Source: Chamaea fasciata (lineage: Eukaryota; Chordata; Aves; Passeriformes; Sylviidae). From it: a stretch of DNA of 64,000 bases. The translations under genes were made by a program, and so were the position numbers. The notes below the pieces were generated by a model. That model ran no database searches. It was not told the origin of the DNA and was given only the letters and a program-made list of their open reading frames with translations. Shown piece by piece: positions 12,189-26,455 of this stretch. Location of the stretch: NCBI GenBank assembly GCA_029207755.1, contig JARCOQ010000003.1, positions 93,016,646-93,080,645 of the forward strand, written 5' to 3'. Each line of letters opens with the position of its first letter. Position 1 is the stretch's first letter.

Positions 12189-15100
12189 GACCCTACACAA
12201 ACCTAAATATTTGCAAGATAATAAAACAATTGTTTGTCGATGAATAGGATAAAAACCTTTATTGTGAAACATAAAGATTTCATTGTTACTTCATACCTAT
12301 TTTATATTTATTCATAGTTTCATCTATGAGTTGTTTAGGCCATTTGATATTATTTTAGGAATGAAAAGTAGATTCATAGATATGTTAGGCAGAGCCCATT
12401 GTAAATTATTCCATATTTGCCACATCTAGCAAAATTTCATGGAGTGCAGAGCAGATATGTGTAGTTTAAAATTTTAGAAGAAGGATAGGTTTTTTCCCTT
12501 ACTGTTCCATTTTTCAGACTTCATTAAAAATTTGAACGCCATATGAGAAGATCTCAGTTGTCTGAATGAAGTCCTAGCTTAGCAGATTTCAATGTTTTAT
12601 ATTTAAATACTGATCATTGAATATTTCCAAGCACAGAATAGCAATTTCTTTTAGTTATAACCTACATTTTGCTTTGTTTATCTTTAAAATTTGTGTCCTG
12701 ATTCTGACAAAAGATATAATTTATACCAAACTTTAAACAATATAATGTCCTAGCAGGAAAATTGTTTTTCTATTTTATTCTCTTCCCATCTGCTTGTAAT
12801 TTTAAACACTATTGTTTCTGTCATTATGTTTTGTACTTAAACCTCACAGAGTTTCTAACAAAGTTTTTACATATTTGCATATCTGAAATGGCTTTTAAAA
12901 ACCTAGCCATTAAATTAAAATGGATGATTCATAAGAATGGGTAAAAAATTAGTAATTTTAAGTTGCTTTTGTTATAGTGTGGCATCATGTATCTGAAGTA
13001 TTTTAGTAATTTCAAGAATTAGTGTGTTAATGACTTTCATTGTAATCAAAACAGGAAAAAACTACCAAGAACACTAATATTGATAGTAGAGGGAGGAGGG
13101 GATTAGGTAATCTTTTCATGCTCTCTTGTCTTGCCTACCAGACCCCATCTCTCTTATCAGCAGGCAATGGATTCAAAGAGATATATTTTCAGTAGAAGTA
13201 TTTTTAGTGACAAAACTGCAAGTTCCTAGGGAAAGAAATATGGATAGCAAAGTCATGAAGGGAGAGTTTCTGAGTGCAAGATAAATAGTATCTTCTAGAG
13301 CATTGTCCATTTACATGAGCACTAGATAGCAGATACTGGAAGATTTAATACAATTCCTATCATCTGAACATTAGAAAGAGATTTTAAATTACTTGTTCAT
13401 CTGTTAGCCTCTTCCTAAAAGAAACCACCTAACTGCATTACCAAAATACACTATTTTTATCAAAAGTTTAATTGTGTGGGGTATTTAGGACCAACAGGGT
13501 TGCTCTACTAAGTAGGCTTTAAAAGCATTTTAGACTATTACCAGAAAAAAAAGGGATTAGAGTGTGATAAGGTTTATTTTTACAACTGGAATTAGAACAC
13601 AGACCTTCTTTAAAAGTGTGTCATTATTATTAGTGGGAATTAAGTTTGGAGTTGGAGTTGATATTTTTAAACTTCAGAATAGTCAGGAAACCAGACCTGT
13701 CATTTTCTGGAGACTTGATACCTTTTGGTTTCTTATCTACAAGATTTTTGAAGCAATATATAATGGAAACTAGGATTAAATAAATCAATTAAAAACTTTG
13801 GAAAAATGCTTTTCAATATTTAATGTCAGCTACTCAAAATTAGAGATAATTTTGAATTTTATATTTTTGCATCTTAAGTTTCCCATGTATAAACTCATTT
13901 GTGTGAATACACTGCAGTCATCACCAAGAGCCAAGGGCTTACAAAAAAATAAAATATCTGTTTTCATGGAATGGTTTGAATACAAGCACATTGTCTTGAA
14001 CAGAGATGGTAAACTCAAATTATTTTAATGTTCTCTTATAAATTAGGTGCTTCAAATGCTGTGCAATAAGTTAAAAATTAAATACTGCATGCAGAAACAT
14101 TTCATAGTGCAGTTGCACAAGTTCTAACAGAGGTTGCAAAAGTTTGGATCATTAAAGGAAAATTGGGAGCTGAGTAGCACTAGTTTAAGGTAACAAAGAT
14201 CATACATCCAACATATGTAAACATTCTATATTTGATGAAAACACAGAAGTCTAAATAGAAGATCCTTCCCATATAAGAGAAACCAAGGGAAAGCAGAGAA
14301 AGTGCCACAGTCATGTTTCCCTTGGTTTAGGATGCTCTGCCTGATCAGTGCTGCTGTTTCTCCTCAGTAAAACCTCCCTTTCTTCTTGGTATAAAAGGGA
14401 GTACTAGTTTTAGATTTGCAATTCAATATGTTTTGCTGTTGCAGACCACCAATCATAGTAATTAATTTTTGCTATATTTTTGCTTTGAGCAACTTAAAAT
14501 TTTACAGAATGCTCCATGTGTATGTGGACTTTTCATGCTCCATTCTTCCCATACAAGTTGACTGATAGTACAGGACTGAGCAAAAGTAAACCTGCACACC
14601 ACACCAACACCTCCGTACAATCATCAGCATGATCCTGGGACAGACTAAGATCAAAAGGATACTGGTCCAGTTTCAGAAACAGATGATGTGATGAAATTTT
14701 GGATTTTCCTCATGAAACTGAAAGGAGAAGTGAGATACAGACACCATACAAAAACACCAAATCTAAGAAACACAAATGTCTTGGAAATTCCTTGCCTCTC
14801 AAATGAATAGACGTATTTCCCAGTACTGTCCTCAAATAAAAAATCAGTAAGATTTAACTCTTCCTGTTCTCATCACGCGCTATTGCTTCTGTGTGCATCC
14901 TGCCTAACACATAAAAGTGCAAAGCCAGTGATTTGGTTATTTCCATTTCTTGCTAAAGTTTTCAGCAATCTCTTTCATTGAAGGCATTATGACAATGTCT
15001 TGCCCTCAAAGTGTGTGTCTGACTCGAGGTGAGCTCACAGAGACATCAACAGGGTGCAAAGAGGTCGTACCATCAAATTAGCACTATCACTTCTTACATA

Positions 15101-16918
15101 GCAGTCAGAAAACAAAGAAAGTGGGAGGACAAAATAAGATCAAGGCATAATCTGTTGGCTTTTATATTTCTGATTTGTTGGCTTCCTTAATAAGACAAAT
15201 CAGATGTTTATCAGTCTGAATTAATGATCTTTAAGCCCATTATGAAATCTTTTATTTCATATTAGGGTTGGGAAAAATGTGACATAAGAGGATTTTTGTT
15301 ATTTCATTCTGTAAACCAAATCAGCTACAAAACTAATTTCAGAAGTTGCATAATAGCAATTAATAAATATCTTTGGTGTTTCAACAGCTATTTAAGCAAT
15401 TCATCTGGAATTCTGCTAGGCAAAGTTTTTCTGCATAAAACGTTGCAAAAAAACAAGAATTTGCAATGAAGCTGTCTAAGAAAGAGGGTTTTAGTGACCC
15501 TTTGCTTTCTGGATTTTAAATATTTCTGCAGTATTTAGCATTTCTGGTGCAGTTTTATGATGCAATATAAATATTGAAGACAGCTCTTTCTAGACAAGTT
15601 TTAAATATTAATCACTTTATTAATTTTCTTCTCAGCTTCCAAGTACTTCTTAGGCTTAAGTGACTTTGTGTTTATTTTGATCTTTCAGTGTTTGAATAAA
15701 AAGGGATTATATGCCAAAAGTATCAGTCATGCTTTTTTATCAGAATTGTAGATAAATTAATATTGGGTGGTCATGCCTCTGATTTTGAGGTAAGAAAGTA
15801 TCTTTCTCTTCTTCATGATGAGTGTCAGGTTACAGAATAATGTGTATGCCTGCAGATTTAAACAATCTCTTGAAATGGAAAATCTCGTGGCAGCATAAAA
15901 TACGTATCATTAAATATTACTTTTATTATAAAACTATGTTTTTCTTGTCCTGAAACAATTTTGAGCTGTAAAGCACCATTATTTTGCCCCCAAGCATTTT
16001 ACAGTCAACAAAGTTAAAGTAAAAATCAAGTACTTCATCTGCCTGAAACATCTAACCCTATTTATTTCCCTCCCAAGAGAAGAATTACAACAAAAGGTTA
16101 AATAAAAATGTTATTCCTCTGCCCTCAAGCAAGTTTATATCTCATTTGGGATACGCTTTCCATTGATATGTGAACGTTTTCATGTGTATGACAATGTGTG
16201 ACCATCCCCTGCATGTGTATAGCTCTAAATAAATACTTTATAGTCTCCTCCCCCAGAACCACATAGCTGGAAAATATTCCTCAGGCTAATGGTAGGTAGT
16301 TTCATCTAAGAAATAAAATTTTATTAGGTGTTAAGACATGCCTAATATACCAGAATTATTCTGATCACTGGAATTTCTAAGTATCTTGGTGTCACCATGA
16401 AAAAGAGAAATTTGGGGTCTGAAAAAAAGACAGCTTAGAAGGAGAGCTATCAGAGTGGAGCATGGTTAACCACATCTGTACACATTTCACAGACTTCTTA
16501 CCTGTAGACATCTAAAAGGCCAAACAGTCAATTTAATCATTCAGCTGAAATCCTTTTACAGTCTATTGTGCACTTTTGTAAATCTCTCATTCTGCAGAGA
16601 TCTTCTACAGCAATCACTACTGATTTCCACAAACAATCGTTAATTAAATTTATTTTAAACCTGGGATTAGTGCAAACTTGGAAATATAATATTCAGCTTA
16701 TCACAGTTTTCAATATTTCTAGTAGGTTTTGATTGGCTATGTTTCGGTGTGCATTTGGAATTTTTACAGGTCTAAACATACCTAAAAATTGCTAATCTTT
16801 CTCTTAGTCCTTCCTATGTGTTCTATTCAAGTGAAGTGATAGGAAACAACCCAAACCTGAAAATAAATTAAATTTGGTCTCAGAGTTATTTTGGAACACA
16901 ATGACCAATGAGTACGGG
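12189..16918. other. AT-rich unique sequence, no gene seen
   Basis: Long repeat-free DNA. Part of it (roughly 15200-15700) is rich in TAAT and ATTA words and lacks obvious repeats, so a conserved noncoding element is possible but unproven. ORFs are short and random in composition. Confidence 0.55.
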
Positions 16919-17819
16919 TGTTGGGGGTTAAACTTGTTTCTTTTTTACACATAGAATTTTTTCCCATAAGTTGCTAGGAAACTAACTACTGGGTACTTAC
17001 AAGTACTTAAGCAGAACAAAGGGGCCAAGGAGAGGAGTTGCAGCATCTCGCTACACTTCTTTGCATCTCTGGGAGTTTCTCTCGGGGAGGGGGGGGGTAC
17101 CGTGAGTTTTGGGGGCAGGAAAAGGACGGGACTGGAGTCAACTGCTCTCTCTCGCTCTCAGCATCGGAAAGGGGACAACCAAGCTGTTGTTTACTGTCAC
17201 CACCAAGTCTGGTTCTAAGAAATCTACCACCATCTGCTCGTGTGCCCAGGAATTCTGAGCTCACCTCCTCCTGCCCTGCTGGAGCTGGGCCGGCCCGTCC
17301 CGCCCTCACTGCTTCTTTGCACTGCACTTTTTGCTCCTCGGTAGCCTACACCCACTGCCTGCCAAGATCTGTGTCTTCAGCCGCAGCTCCGGAGTTCCTG
17401 ATACATCCATCCCTTCCCGTCTGGGCTGAGCTGCCATCACCATGTGCTCCCTGAGCCCGTGCCACAACGCCCCCTGCAGCCGTATGTGGATCATTACACC
17501 TGCCCTGCCCACCAGAAGCCTGCCAGCGCCCCTGCTGGCTGTGACTGGAACTGCACCAAGGGGGAAAGTGCTAGTGGTCAGGGAAAGCTGTTGCTGGGTT
17601 CCTGGCTCTGTTTTGTTGTTAATGATATAGTTGTTGTTGTTTGTTTTGCCTTGTTATACATGCTAGTAAAGAACTGTTATTCCTACCCCTCATGTCCTTG
17701 CCCGAGAGCCCCCTTAATTTTCAAAATTATAATAATTTGGAAGGAGGGGATTTGAATTCTCCCTTCCGAGGGGGGCCCTGCCCTCCCTGGCAGACACCAG
17801 TCTTTTCCAAACCAAGACA
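16919..17819 (+). mobile_element. solo LTR related to the intact provirus LTR, 901 bp
   Basis: It begins TGTTGGGGGTTAAACTTGTT and ends CCAAACCAAGACA. The first about 110 bases and the segment from about 17655 to the end can be matched by eye to the provirus LTR at 46715-47498, including the AGTAAAGAACTG region, while the GC-rich middle has diverged. Flanks ACGGG (16914-16918) and ACAGG (17820-17824) could be an old 5-bp target duplication with one change. ORFs inside it are by-products of the GC-rich middle. Confidence 0.8.
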
Positions 17820-20800
17820 ACAGGATAGATCTGCTCTGAGGAAAATTAACATCCATGATGGGAAAGCATTTTTAGTTTTAGGCAGATTTTTTTATGCTAG
17901 TCCAGCTAGATTCCCTACCTGCTTCTGCGTGCTCAATTAATCTTCAGGCTACTCCTAAGGTAATGTAGGACCAAAGACTAATGTATTAAAGAATGCAAAT
18001 ATATATAATCAGCAAAAATATTTGTATAATGCTATGTCTAATACTTCATGTTTACGGACGTCCAGGGTGTATTTGACCAACCCCTTAGCCTAAAGTCTAT
18101 CTGATAAGAAAAAAGAAACCATTCACAGAACAAGAAAATTAGGAATTATGACAGCAACGCTTTTAAAGTACTACTAAGGTTATATCTCTTCCTTAGATGC
18201 CACACTTCATGAAAGTATGGCACATCATCTTCTTAACCTTTTTTTCTGCCCTCTAAAACTGTCTTTTCTAGTATCACAAAAAGCTGTGATATTGCACAAG
18301 TTGAAAGTTCATCCTTAGGTTATACTTCTGAAGAGCATTCTGCAAACTTTCTTTAAAAGTTCTTAGAATAAGGGCATATGAAATGCCAATCCTTTTGAAG
18401 GCATAATCCAATTAATTAACTAGAGCATGAGAATGCTCCTTTTTTATACATAGTGTACAAGTCAAGTTGCAACATCTAACAAAGTTGTTCATCTGTGTTA
18501 CTTCAGAAAGTCTTATGATAAAGATTATCGTAGGCTGCAGAGCTAGAACAGCAATTAAAGTAGAAATCTGAAAATTTAATTTGAACTAAGTTACATTTAC
18601 TTTTTTCATAGCAATTGATATGTCATAGTCAGTGGTAATAGTCAGCTGACTAATAATTAGCCAAGAGAAACAAAAATATAAAGCTATGGGGCCTTTTTTT
18701 GTTTTTGGTTTTGGGGGAATTTGTTGGTTTGGGGGGTTTGTTGCTTGGTTTGGTTTTTTGTTCATGAACTCCATTTCAAAGTGTAGCTCACTTTGGAGAA
18801 CTACCATTATTGCAAACTTGATAGGAGAAGAGGGTTTATTTTATTTTTTTATTTGTTCCCCCCCAAAAAAAACCCCAAAAAACCCTGGAGATCCCTCACT
18901 GCAAACTTTTGTCATATTATTAGCAGAATAAAATTTTTTCCTTGGGAAGCAAATTCCTCTTGCAACACTGGTGTCAAAGGTGAAGGGAATGACTTCTTTA
19001 GAGTAAATGATGTCAGCAGTATGACTAGTGAATTTTTCCCCTAAAAACCAGAGTGGTGATATAATTAAAACTTTTCATTTATTTATACTAAATGCAAAGT
19101 AATTATTTTACATTAATAACATTAATGTTATTATTAATGTTATTATTAACATAAATATTGTATTTACATTAATAAGAAAATAAGAAACATATTTCTTTAA
19201 TGTATTATCTTTGCTCTGTCTCAGAGGGTTTGTCCATGTGAGACTTTTAAGGGGCACTTTAAAGGTTTGGTTTTTTTCAGGTTTCATTTGATTTATTTTT
19301 AAAACTGTCTTAGCATTTCTTTTTTGATAGCTCTGCATATTTTTCTTTCTCAGGCACAGCAAAGACAGAAAAGGAAAGATGGGGGAAACAAAGGAACATC
19401 AGCTCTTTTACTGATAAATTTTTTTTGTGTGTTATAGCCCTGCAGTCATCAGTTATGTTCTATAGCTGTCACATAAAAGTAATATCACACAAACATATGA
19501 ATACCTTGGTTTGATAGTGGTGCTGTTAAAATCATGAGAGATGCTTTGTTTCAGGTATCTATTGGTCTTTGGCAAAGCTTCACCTGTATATTTATATTAC
19601 TATTTTGGAGAATTTGCTACTAAAATTTAAAGTCATCCATTGTAATGTTGACCTTTACCAGAGAAGTTAAGAAGAAAATTTCTCTCTAATTATGATACTG
19701 ACTTCTCTATGATTTTATAATGTACTTTTTTTGACCACTTCAGTATTGGTACCTTATTTCCTGGGAGTGTCAGGGAAGTCATAAATTGGTCATAGAATAA
19801 CAAAAGCCTCCTTTCTAAAAATTCAGGAGATGATTTCCTTTAGTAATGAGTGGTTTTGATCCAGTGAAAAAGCAATATAAACACTGATTCTGCTACAGTC
19901 TGTTGCTAGAATTCTCCCAGGATATGGAATGACTGCATGCCATGGAGTTCACAGTTCTTCATGCTTTATTTTTACTATTGACTGCACCCTGACAGCTAGA
20001 CTACTTTTGTAAGAGGATGCAGCCTTTTTAATACTGTATATTCATATTTCAATAATATGAGGAGATATTAGTGGTGTTTGAGACTAAACCTAGTTTAGAA
20101 GGATTTGCACATTGATTTCTGTTTTTCAAATGCTTCCAGTAACTTTGTTATCCATGACCTAACCTTCATTATTAGGTGTCTTATGTCTTATAATCTTCTT
20201 ATACTCACCATGCATGTTTTAAGTGATAAAACACTTCTATCAAAGCAATCCATATCTGAATATTAAATAGAACATCTCTTGAGGTTTTGTTTATCTCAGA
20301 TAGAATTATTGACTTTTATGATCATTTTCTTTAGAGAAACAGGTGTACATTAGCATTTTAATACTACCTGCCAACAGACATTTTGAATACTGAGACAGAA
20401 ATGTGGACAGCAGAGAAATGAACTTAAATATCAAGGAAAAAAATTTAAAATGTATATTTATTACAGCATAGCATGTTTTACTCATAGAGAATCAATGCGA
20501 TTTCAAAGTTAAAGAAGGGGCAAATTTTATTTTCTGATGCAGTAGAAAGGAAAATCCAGAACACAGACCAAAATCTAAATTAGTCTGGTATTTGCTTTAG
20601 TTCAAGTCACGGTTTCCTGGGCACCAGGATGTTGCTCTGTCCCTAATTGCCTTCTGAGTAAACGCAAGAATAAATCTGCTTAGTGTCATTTTCTACCATT
20701 TCATACAGAGATTAACTGTTTTCTATATGAGAGGGAGAAAATATTGATTTTGATTTTGAACATGTCTGTGGGGAAACTTCTAGACCTTCATGGAAATGAT

Positions 20801-23579
20801 TAGTAGAAGAACAAGGTATTGCACTTGTGCAACCTACCATACAAAAATATTTCCCATTTATTTTCATGTTTTCAAATGGCAAAAATACAAACCAGCATAT
20901 GTGACAGCACCTGAGAAATGAGATAAAAGCCAGGGTAAAACCAGGCACCAAATAACTCGGTAAATTTTGTTTTAGGAGGAGCTGTGTGATTGGAAAAAAG
21001 ATTATACAGTATGACCTTTGGAATTGCGCACTGTTGGTCTTTTTTCAGGTTAAAGTAGTAAGCAATACAAAATTACTCTCCCTGGGAGTGTTCCTAAAAA
21101 TTAGATCAAAATAAAACAGGAGAGTTAATACATGCTTCCTGTGCCAGATCAAACTGAATTGATGCTGCTTTGGGAGAAGCAAAAGAATTATTCTTGTGAT
21201 ATTATTTGTTATTAAAGTTTACTTTTTTATATTTTTAAATATATATATATACAAACACACACACAAAAAAAAAAGAAAATTGTTGTTACAGTGTAAGTAA
21301 AATTTATGTTAGTGTTTGTAATTACAGCAGCTAATACAGCAAAATAGGCCTAAGATTTAACAAATGTGATGCAGGCTTTTTCAGGAGTTTTTTTTACTAA
21401 TTGATTACAACTTTTCTGTCATTTGCTATGTCTAATTACAAGAGTGGTAGAGGAAGAAGAGTAAAGGTCAGTGATGTCTCAGATCCCGTATTTGCTGTTT
21501 CTCAGAAGAATGTAGCTTCTGAAGAAGCCAGATCCTCTTTTAATGACTACTGGATCATTACTGAGGTAATTAATTTTGGAAGAAAGCAAAAGTCTCTGAA
21601 CAAGTACCAGAAATAATAAAACATATAATTTATGACAATATATCTTTCTAGTCTCTATTTCACAACTAATAGATCTTTGCAAATTGCATTCATTTCCAGT
21701 AAATTAATTTAGACTTGTACAGAATTGAAGCTATGGCAGCCATTATTTTGATATATTTTGTCCATAGGTGAGTAACCAGAAGTTTCTGGGAGAATCAGAG
21801 CAGTTTTGTCTGCTCTTAGGCTCACATTTAACCATTTATCAATGACTCTAACAAGGAAAGACAAAGTAAAAGCACCAAAACACTATAACTAGACATGACA
21901 TCTTCCACTCATGCAAGGCTCTGAAAGAGGTAGCTTAATCATTCTTGACTGTAATGGAGACCCATCAGGATTAGGCAAATGAGTAAAATAAGACACATTT
22001 TAACAATATTGAGCAAATAAATCTTTTCAAGTATGTGTGTTTTGCTATAAAATGGTGCAGTATCTGAAACAAAGCTGTCTGGTTTCAGAACATTCCACAG
22101 GCACATATATTACTTTGTATTTTGGAGGGCCAGATTCACATAGAAGTTATGGAATAAAGTGCTTAAAATCAGTAAATATGTTCCAAAGGGGTTATTTATT
22201 ATCATAATATAATAGAATGTAACATTTTGGCAATGACTGTCAAAGTCGATGTTTATATAATACTCATTTCCAGAAAAGACACCATAGAATTCTATACCAG
22301 AAATATATTTATTCCTTAGTTTTGAGTTACTTCCTTTATCTCACTCATGCATATATATCTGGACAGGTGTATTACTTTTTAAATATGCAGCTAAGTACAG
22401 CCAGGAAGGAAAAACACCACCTCATCTGTGAAAATCAACAGGAAATGCCATGCAGTACTCCTATCCCCAACTGAAATTATTATAATTCCTCATTAGCTCA
22501 TTATAAATTTATAACTCTTCAATTGGACAACACTAATATCAAAATACTGGCTTGCTTATCCCTACAGTAATTCCATGGGGTACAGTTACACAAGCGGTGA
22601 ATTTGCTGTACTGTACTAGAGATAGGTGGCTGTATTTTCATAAGGTTCTGACCTACTTCTCCACTACATCAGAAGGGTTTATTTAGTATTTAAAATTACA
22701 GGAATGAAGCAAGTAGTCAGAAATTATGTTGATGGATATTCTTTCTGTATCAAAACTCTGTAGGTCATCGCCTTGTTAGTCCTGTTTATTGTTTTCAGCT
22801 GTAGCTGTAATCACAGATGCTATCAATTTGTCTGTCCAGGCTGAAATGACTGGACTAAGGTTTTCCTTTTGTAGGTAGACAAAATGTTGCAAACATTTAT
22901 CCTGCATCTGATCAATTATTCTGCAGTCTTTAATTGGACTTTACGTACTTAACCTGAGACTACAGCTACAAGCAAACCACAGAAAAATGCCATTAATTTA
23001 TGGTAAGTCTTTCACAGTGTCAGGGTCAGTGAGTAGGTAAAACAGTTTTTACGTCTTGTGATCTCATAGGGGTGCATTTTGCCATTACTTGAAATGCTAA
23101 CCCAGACTCCTGAATAGCTGAATCCTTTTTAATAAGCATGCAGGGAAACCTGCATGGTAACATATCAGTCTGACATGATGCTTTCCTCAAGGATATTTAA
23201 AACACTGTGTACTGAAGGGGACTTTTAATAGCTTCTTTGAAAATTAGTAATGATCTGTCAAAGTGTAGCCAGAAAACAGCAAATCAACAAAACATTATGG
23301 TGTCAGCTTAGTCTCCTTTTTGTCTGGAGGTTGGAACAGATCCACACAGTCCAGTACTTCCCACTCAGATCTGTAGAGCTGTGTAGATCTGTTGATCTGT
23401 GTCCTGTACCTTCTCTGTATACTTTTGTGATCAGATTTTTTAATTACAGCTGATAATTAAACATATTCTTGTAAAATTAGGGGTGTTTGCTGGGTTAACA
23501 GATTTTTGGACCTACATGGGAAAAAAAAGTCATAGTCTGGCTAACAAGATAACACACATATTTCTTTGTCTTGGTGGCC
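17820..23579. other. AT-rich unique sequence, no gene seen
   Basis: Largest repeat-free stretch of the left half. It contains a G/T-rich run (about 18694-18760), an A/C-rich run (about 18857-18888), a 20-bp perfect palindrome at 19114-19133 and a short TA/CA run near 21238-21275. No host exon, RNA gene or transposon was recognised. Confidence 0.6.
19114..19133. repeat. 20-bp perfect palindrome
   Basis: TAATAACATTAATGTTATTA reads the same on both strands, and further partial copies of ATTAATGTTATT follow it to about 19155. It is probably simple AT-rich sequence. Confidence 0.9.
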
Positions 23580-23875
23580 TGTAGTTGCACCTTCAAGATT
23601 TCATCCTTAAAGTATGTTCAGCCTTCCTGGACTCCTTTGTTTTTAAGGACTGCTTTCCAAGAGACTTTTTGAATCAATGTCCAGGACAGACCAAAGCCTG
23701 GCCTCTGGAAATCCGGGGTAGAGGTTTTATTAACAGTCCTCCTAACTTCACCAAATATTGCACATTCTATCATATCGAGGTCACTGTGCCCAAGAAGACA
23801 TCTGATCACATCTTCCACCAGCTCTTCTCTGTTTATAAACAGCAGATCTAGTGGGACCTCACCCTTGAAATGCTC
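23580..23875 (-). mobile_element. CR1 LINE ORF2 fragment, endonuclease C-terminus
   Basis: The minus-strand frame at 23618-23818 contains GHSDLDMIE and FGEVRR, matching the conserved end of the APE-type endonuclease of CR1 ORF2, where family members normally carry a Ser-Asp-His. Here the His is replaced by Leu, one sign of decay. The fragment lacks both element ends. Confidence 0.75.
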
Positions 23876-26455
23876 ACTTATATGTTTATGTCTTTGAATA
23901 TTGTTGATTCCAAACTATCTTGTCTTTTGGGTTTTTTACCTTAACAATAGGGAGATTTTTCCCCACATAATTTCATAACTTCAAGCATAAAACTATGCTC
24001 ATCAGACTGAAGAAAACTTAACTTATACAATGCCAACCATTCTCATGGTTGGCACACAACTTTTGCTTTCTTAATTAAAGTAGTCTTTCATTATCTTTGT
24101 CCAATACTTTTCCTGCCTTCCTTCTATTTTCTCCAGGTCCCGTAGGAGAGGGGACTCAGTGAAAAACTGAATGAATGCTATTCAGAATCAAGCCACTACA
24201 CCTACACAATACCAAATTTGAGAAAGAAAATAACAAAAAGTTGGGCATTACTGTGCATGATTTGTCATGGTTTGTTTGTTTTTGCTTTTTTAATTAAAAG
24301 AATTCTGCAGCTGTTGAATGCAATCAGAAGAAAAAATGCTAGTGTTCATTTGTCAATGGATCAGAAATCATTGGTCTTCTTTTCAAATCTGCATCTTAGT
24401 ATACAGCTTTAGAAAAAAAACAAAAAAATAAAAAATAAAAAACACCTAGTCACATTAATACAGTAAGAACATGTTAATTTCACCAAAAATCATCCTCAGG
24501 ACATGAGGGAAGACAACTGAAGTGTTCTAAGAAAGTCAGCTGCCCAAATGACTTAATCTTACCTCTGAGATGAGGGTTTAAGTTTATACATCGATGTAGT
24601 CCTTTTGATTCCAATATTGGCTAGATTTGAGCATATACTATGTTATTCATGATACACATAATAACTCTTGACCTCACTTGCTATTAACTCCATTACTAGT
24701 TTTCCCAAAAAAATCAAAAGTGCTGTTTCCAATGACACACATATTTCTGAAAATACGCTGTATTTTACTGAGCAGAATTCAGTTAATGGTGAGCAGATGA
24801 AAATCAAGGTATGTTTTTTTAACCACAGAAGTGCAACAAGAAATTACTTGGTTTTCTCTGTTCTGAAAAAACATACACATTCCCTTGCTAATTCTGGGGA
24901 AAAAAATCCCTAACCTATGATAGTTAGTGAGATATTTTCAAATTTCAGGGAATCTCATTGGTATTACAGAGTTAATATTTCTTTGGCAAAGAAAATATAC
25001 TTCAGGCATAAATCATACCATGAAAAGAGTATGTCACTAAAGATACTATTACATATTTAAAATAAATAAGTGCTTAAGGAAGGGCTGCTCTGTTCATAAG
25101 GAGTAATACACAGTTTCTCATGTGAGGATCACTTATATTTCAGGCTGAAAGTCTCCACTATGTTCTTCATCATAAGCCAGTGCATGATCAATGCCCTGTT
25201 ACTGAAACATACAGCATTGTTGCAATCTATTCCAACCTACATCTTACAGCATAGCATTTTCTTGACAACCTAAGGCTCTTTCCGTCACATTATCACTGTA
25301 ATTATAGTGTTATTTTTATAACATAATCTAATGACTTTTTCAAGTTTATACACACCATATACACCCTCATAGTTTCACTGTATAATCAATTTGTTTGTCT
25401 TATTTCTTATTACAAAAGTTTCATAGTCTCAGTGTCATGCATTCTTATTTTGGATACTTGGAGAAGCTGGAAAAATATAGAGTGATTAGCTTGCCTGTAA
25501 ATACTGAGTCAAAAGGTGCTTAGATTAAAATACTAGGGTTTGGTTCTACTAATGCTTGCAGAGAGAATGTTTTAGTAAAGTAAATGAATAGTATGATACC
25601 TGTTCAAGAACTGTACAAAAATTTTTCATAGTAGAATATGTTTCAAAGATTGAAGAAAAATAAAAATAAAATCTTCCATGTTCTACAGTTGATATTTAAC
25701 ATGAAGCACAATGACATGATTCTTCCCAATCCCAAAATCCCATCAAATTTGTCAAGAATTAGTCAATTACCAATAACCAAATTGAATACAACTGCCTTTT
25801 CATCTTCTTTGCACTGGAAATCTTCAGACTTCAGACTTAAACAGAAAATTAGGTTTTTGACAATGTTCTAGTCTTCTATTAACAAATTTGAATCTTCTCT
25901 TGAGAGCAAAAAAGTGATGTGTTTATTGCCATAAAGTCTTCTCTTACACTGAAGAAATTAGTACTCCGAAAAAAGCTTCTCTTAAATATTTCTTTTCTAA
26001 ATGTTCTAAATATAAGCAGTTAAGACATCATGCAAGTTATCATGGGGGATACACATAAGTCAAAGAACAGGTTTCTTCAGTCCCACATTACTAAGCCGAA
26101 TATGAACTAACTTAGGGGACTCTAAGGTTTTTCAACACATAGAAAGTCAGGGTAGATGATCCTCAATTCTTATGGTCTTGAACCGTCTGATGAATAACAC
26201 TGCACAAAGGTCTGATATTTTCAGACAACTGTCAGTTTGGGCAGGAGTGTGTGTCATTTTACAATCAATGTATACCCTAGTTCTTTGCCCAGCAGTAACA
26301 AACTCTTACTACTTATTACACACTAATAAAGCAAGTGATGATAAGCAGTAAGTGCACACAGGCTTTTTTTTCTGTTAGGTTGTGCTGATGTGTTTCCATT
26401 GCCATTTCAGAGGTTTCTGATTTCAGATTTTCAATTTAGTTCTACCCTTTCACGA
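23876..26455. other. AT-rich unique sequence, no gene seen
   Basis: No repeat, RNA gene or supported ORF. There is an A-rich run near 24410-24445. Confidence 0.6.

Noticed and set aside
17007..17940. Cluster of overlapping frames of up to 138 codons suggesting a gene
   Set aside because: They lie in or overlap a solo LTR related to the provirus LTR and run in several frames on both strands.
23618..23818. Possible host endonuclease-like exon
   Set aside because: The GHSD motif and its surroundings are those of the CR1 ORF2 endonuclease, and the fragment is truncated.
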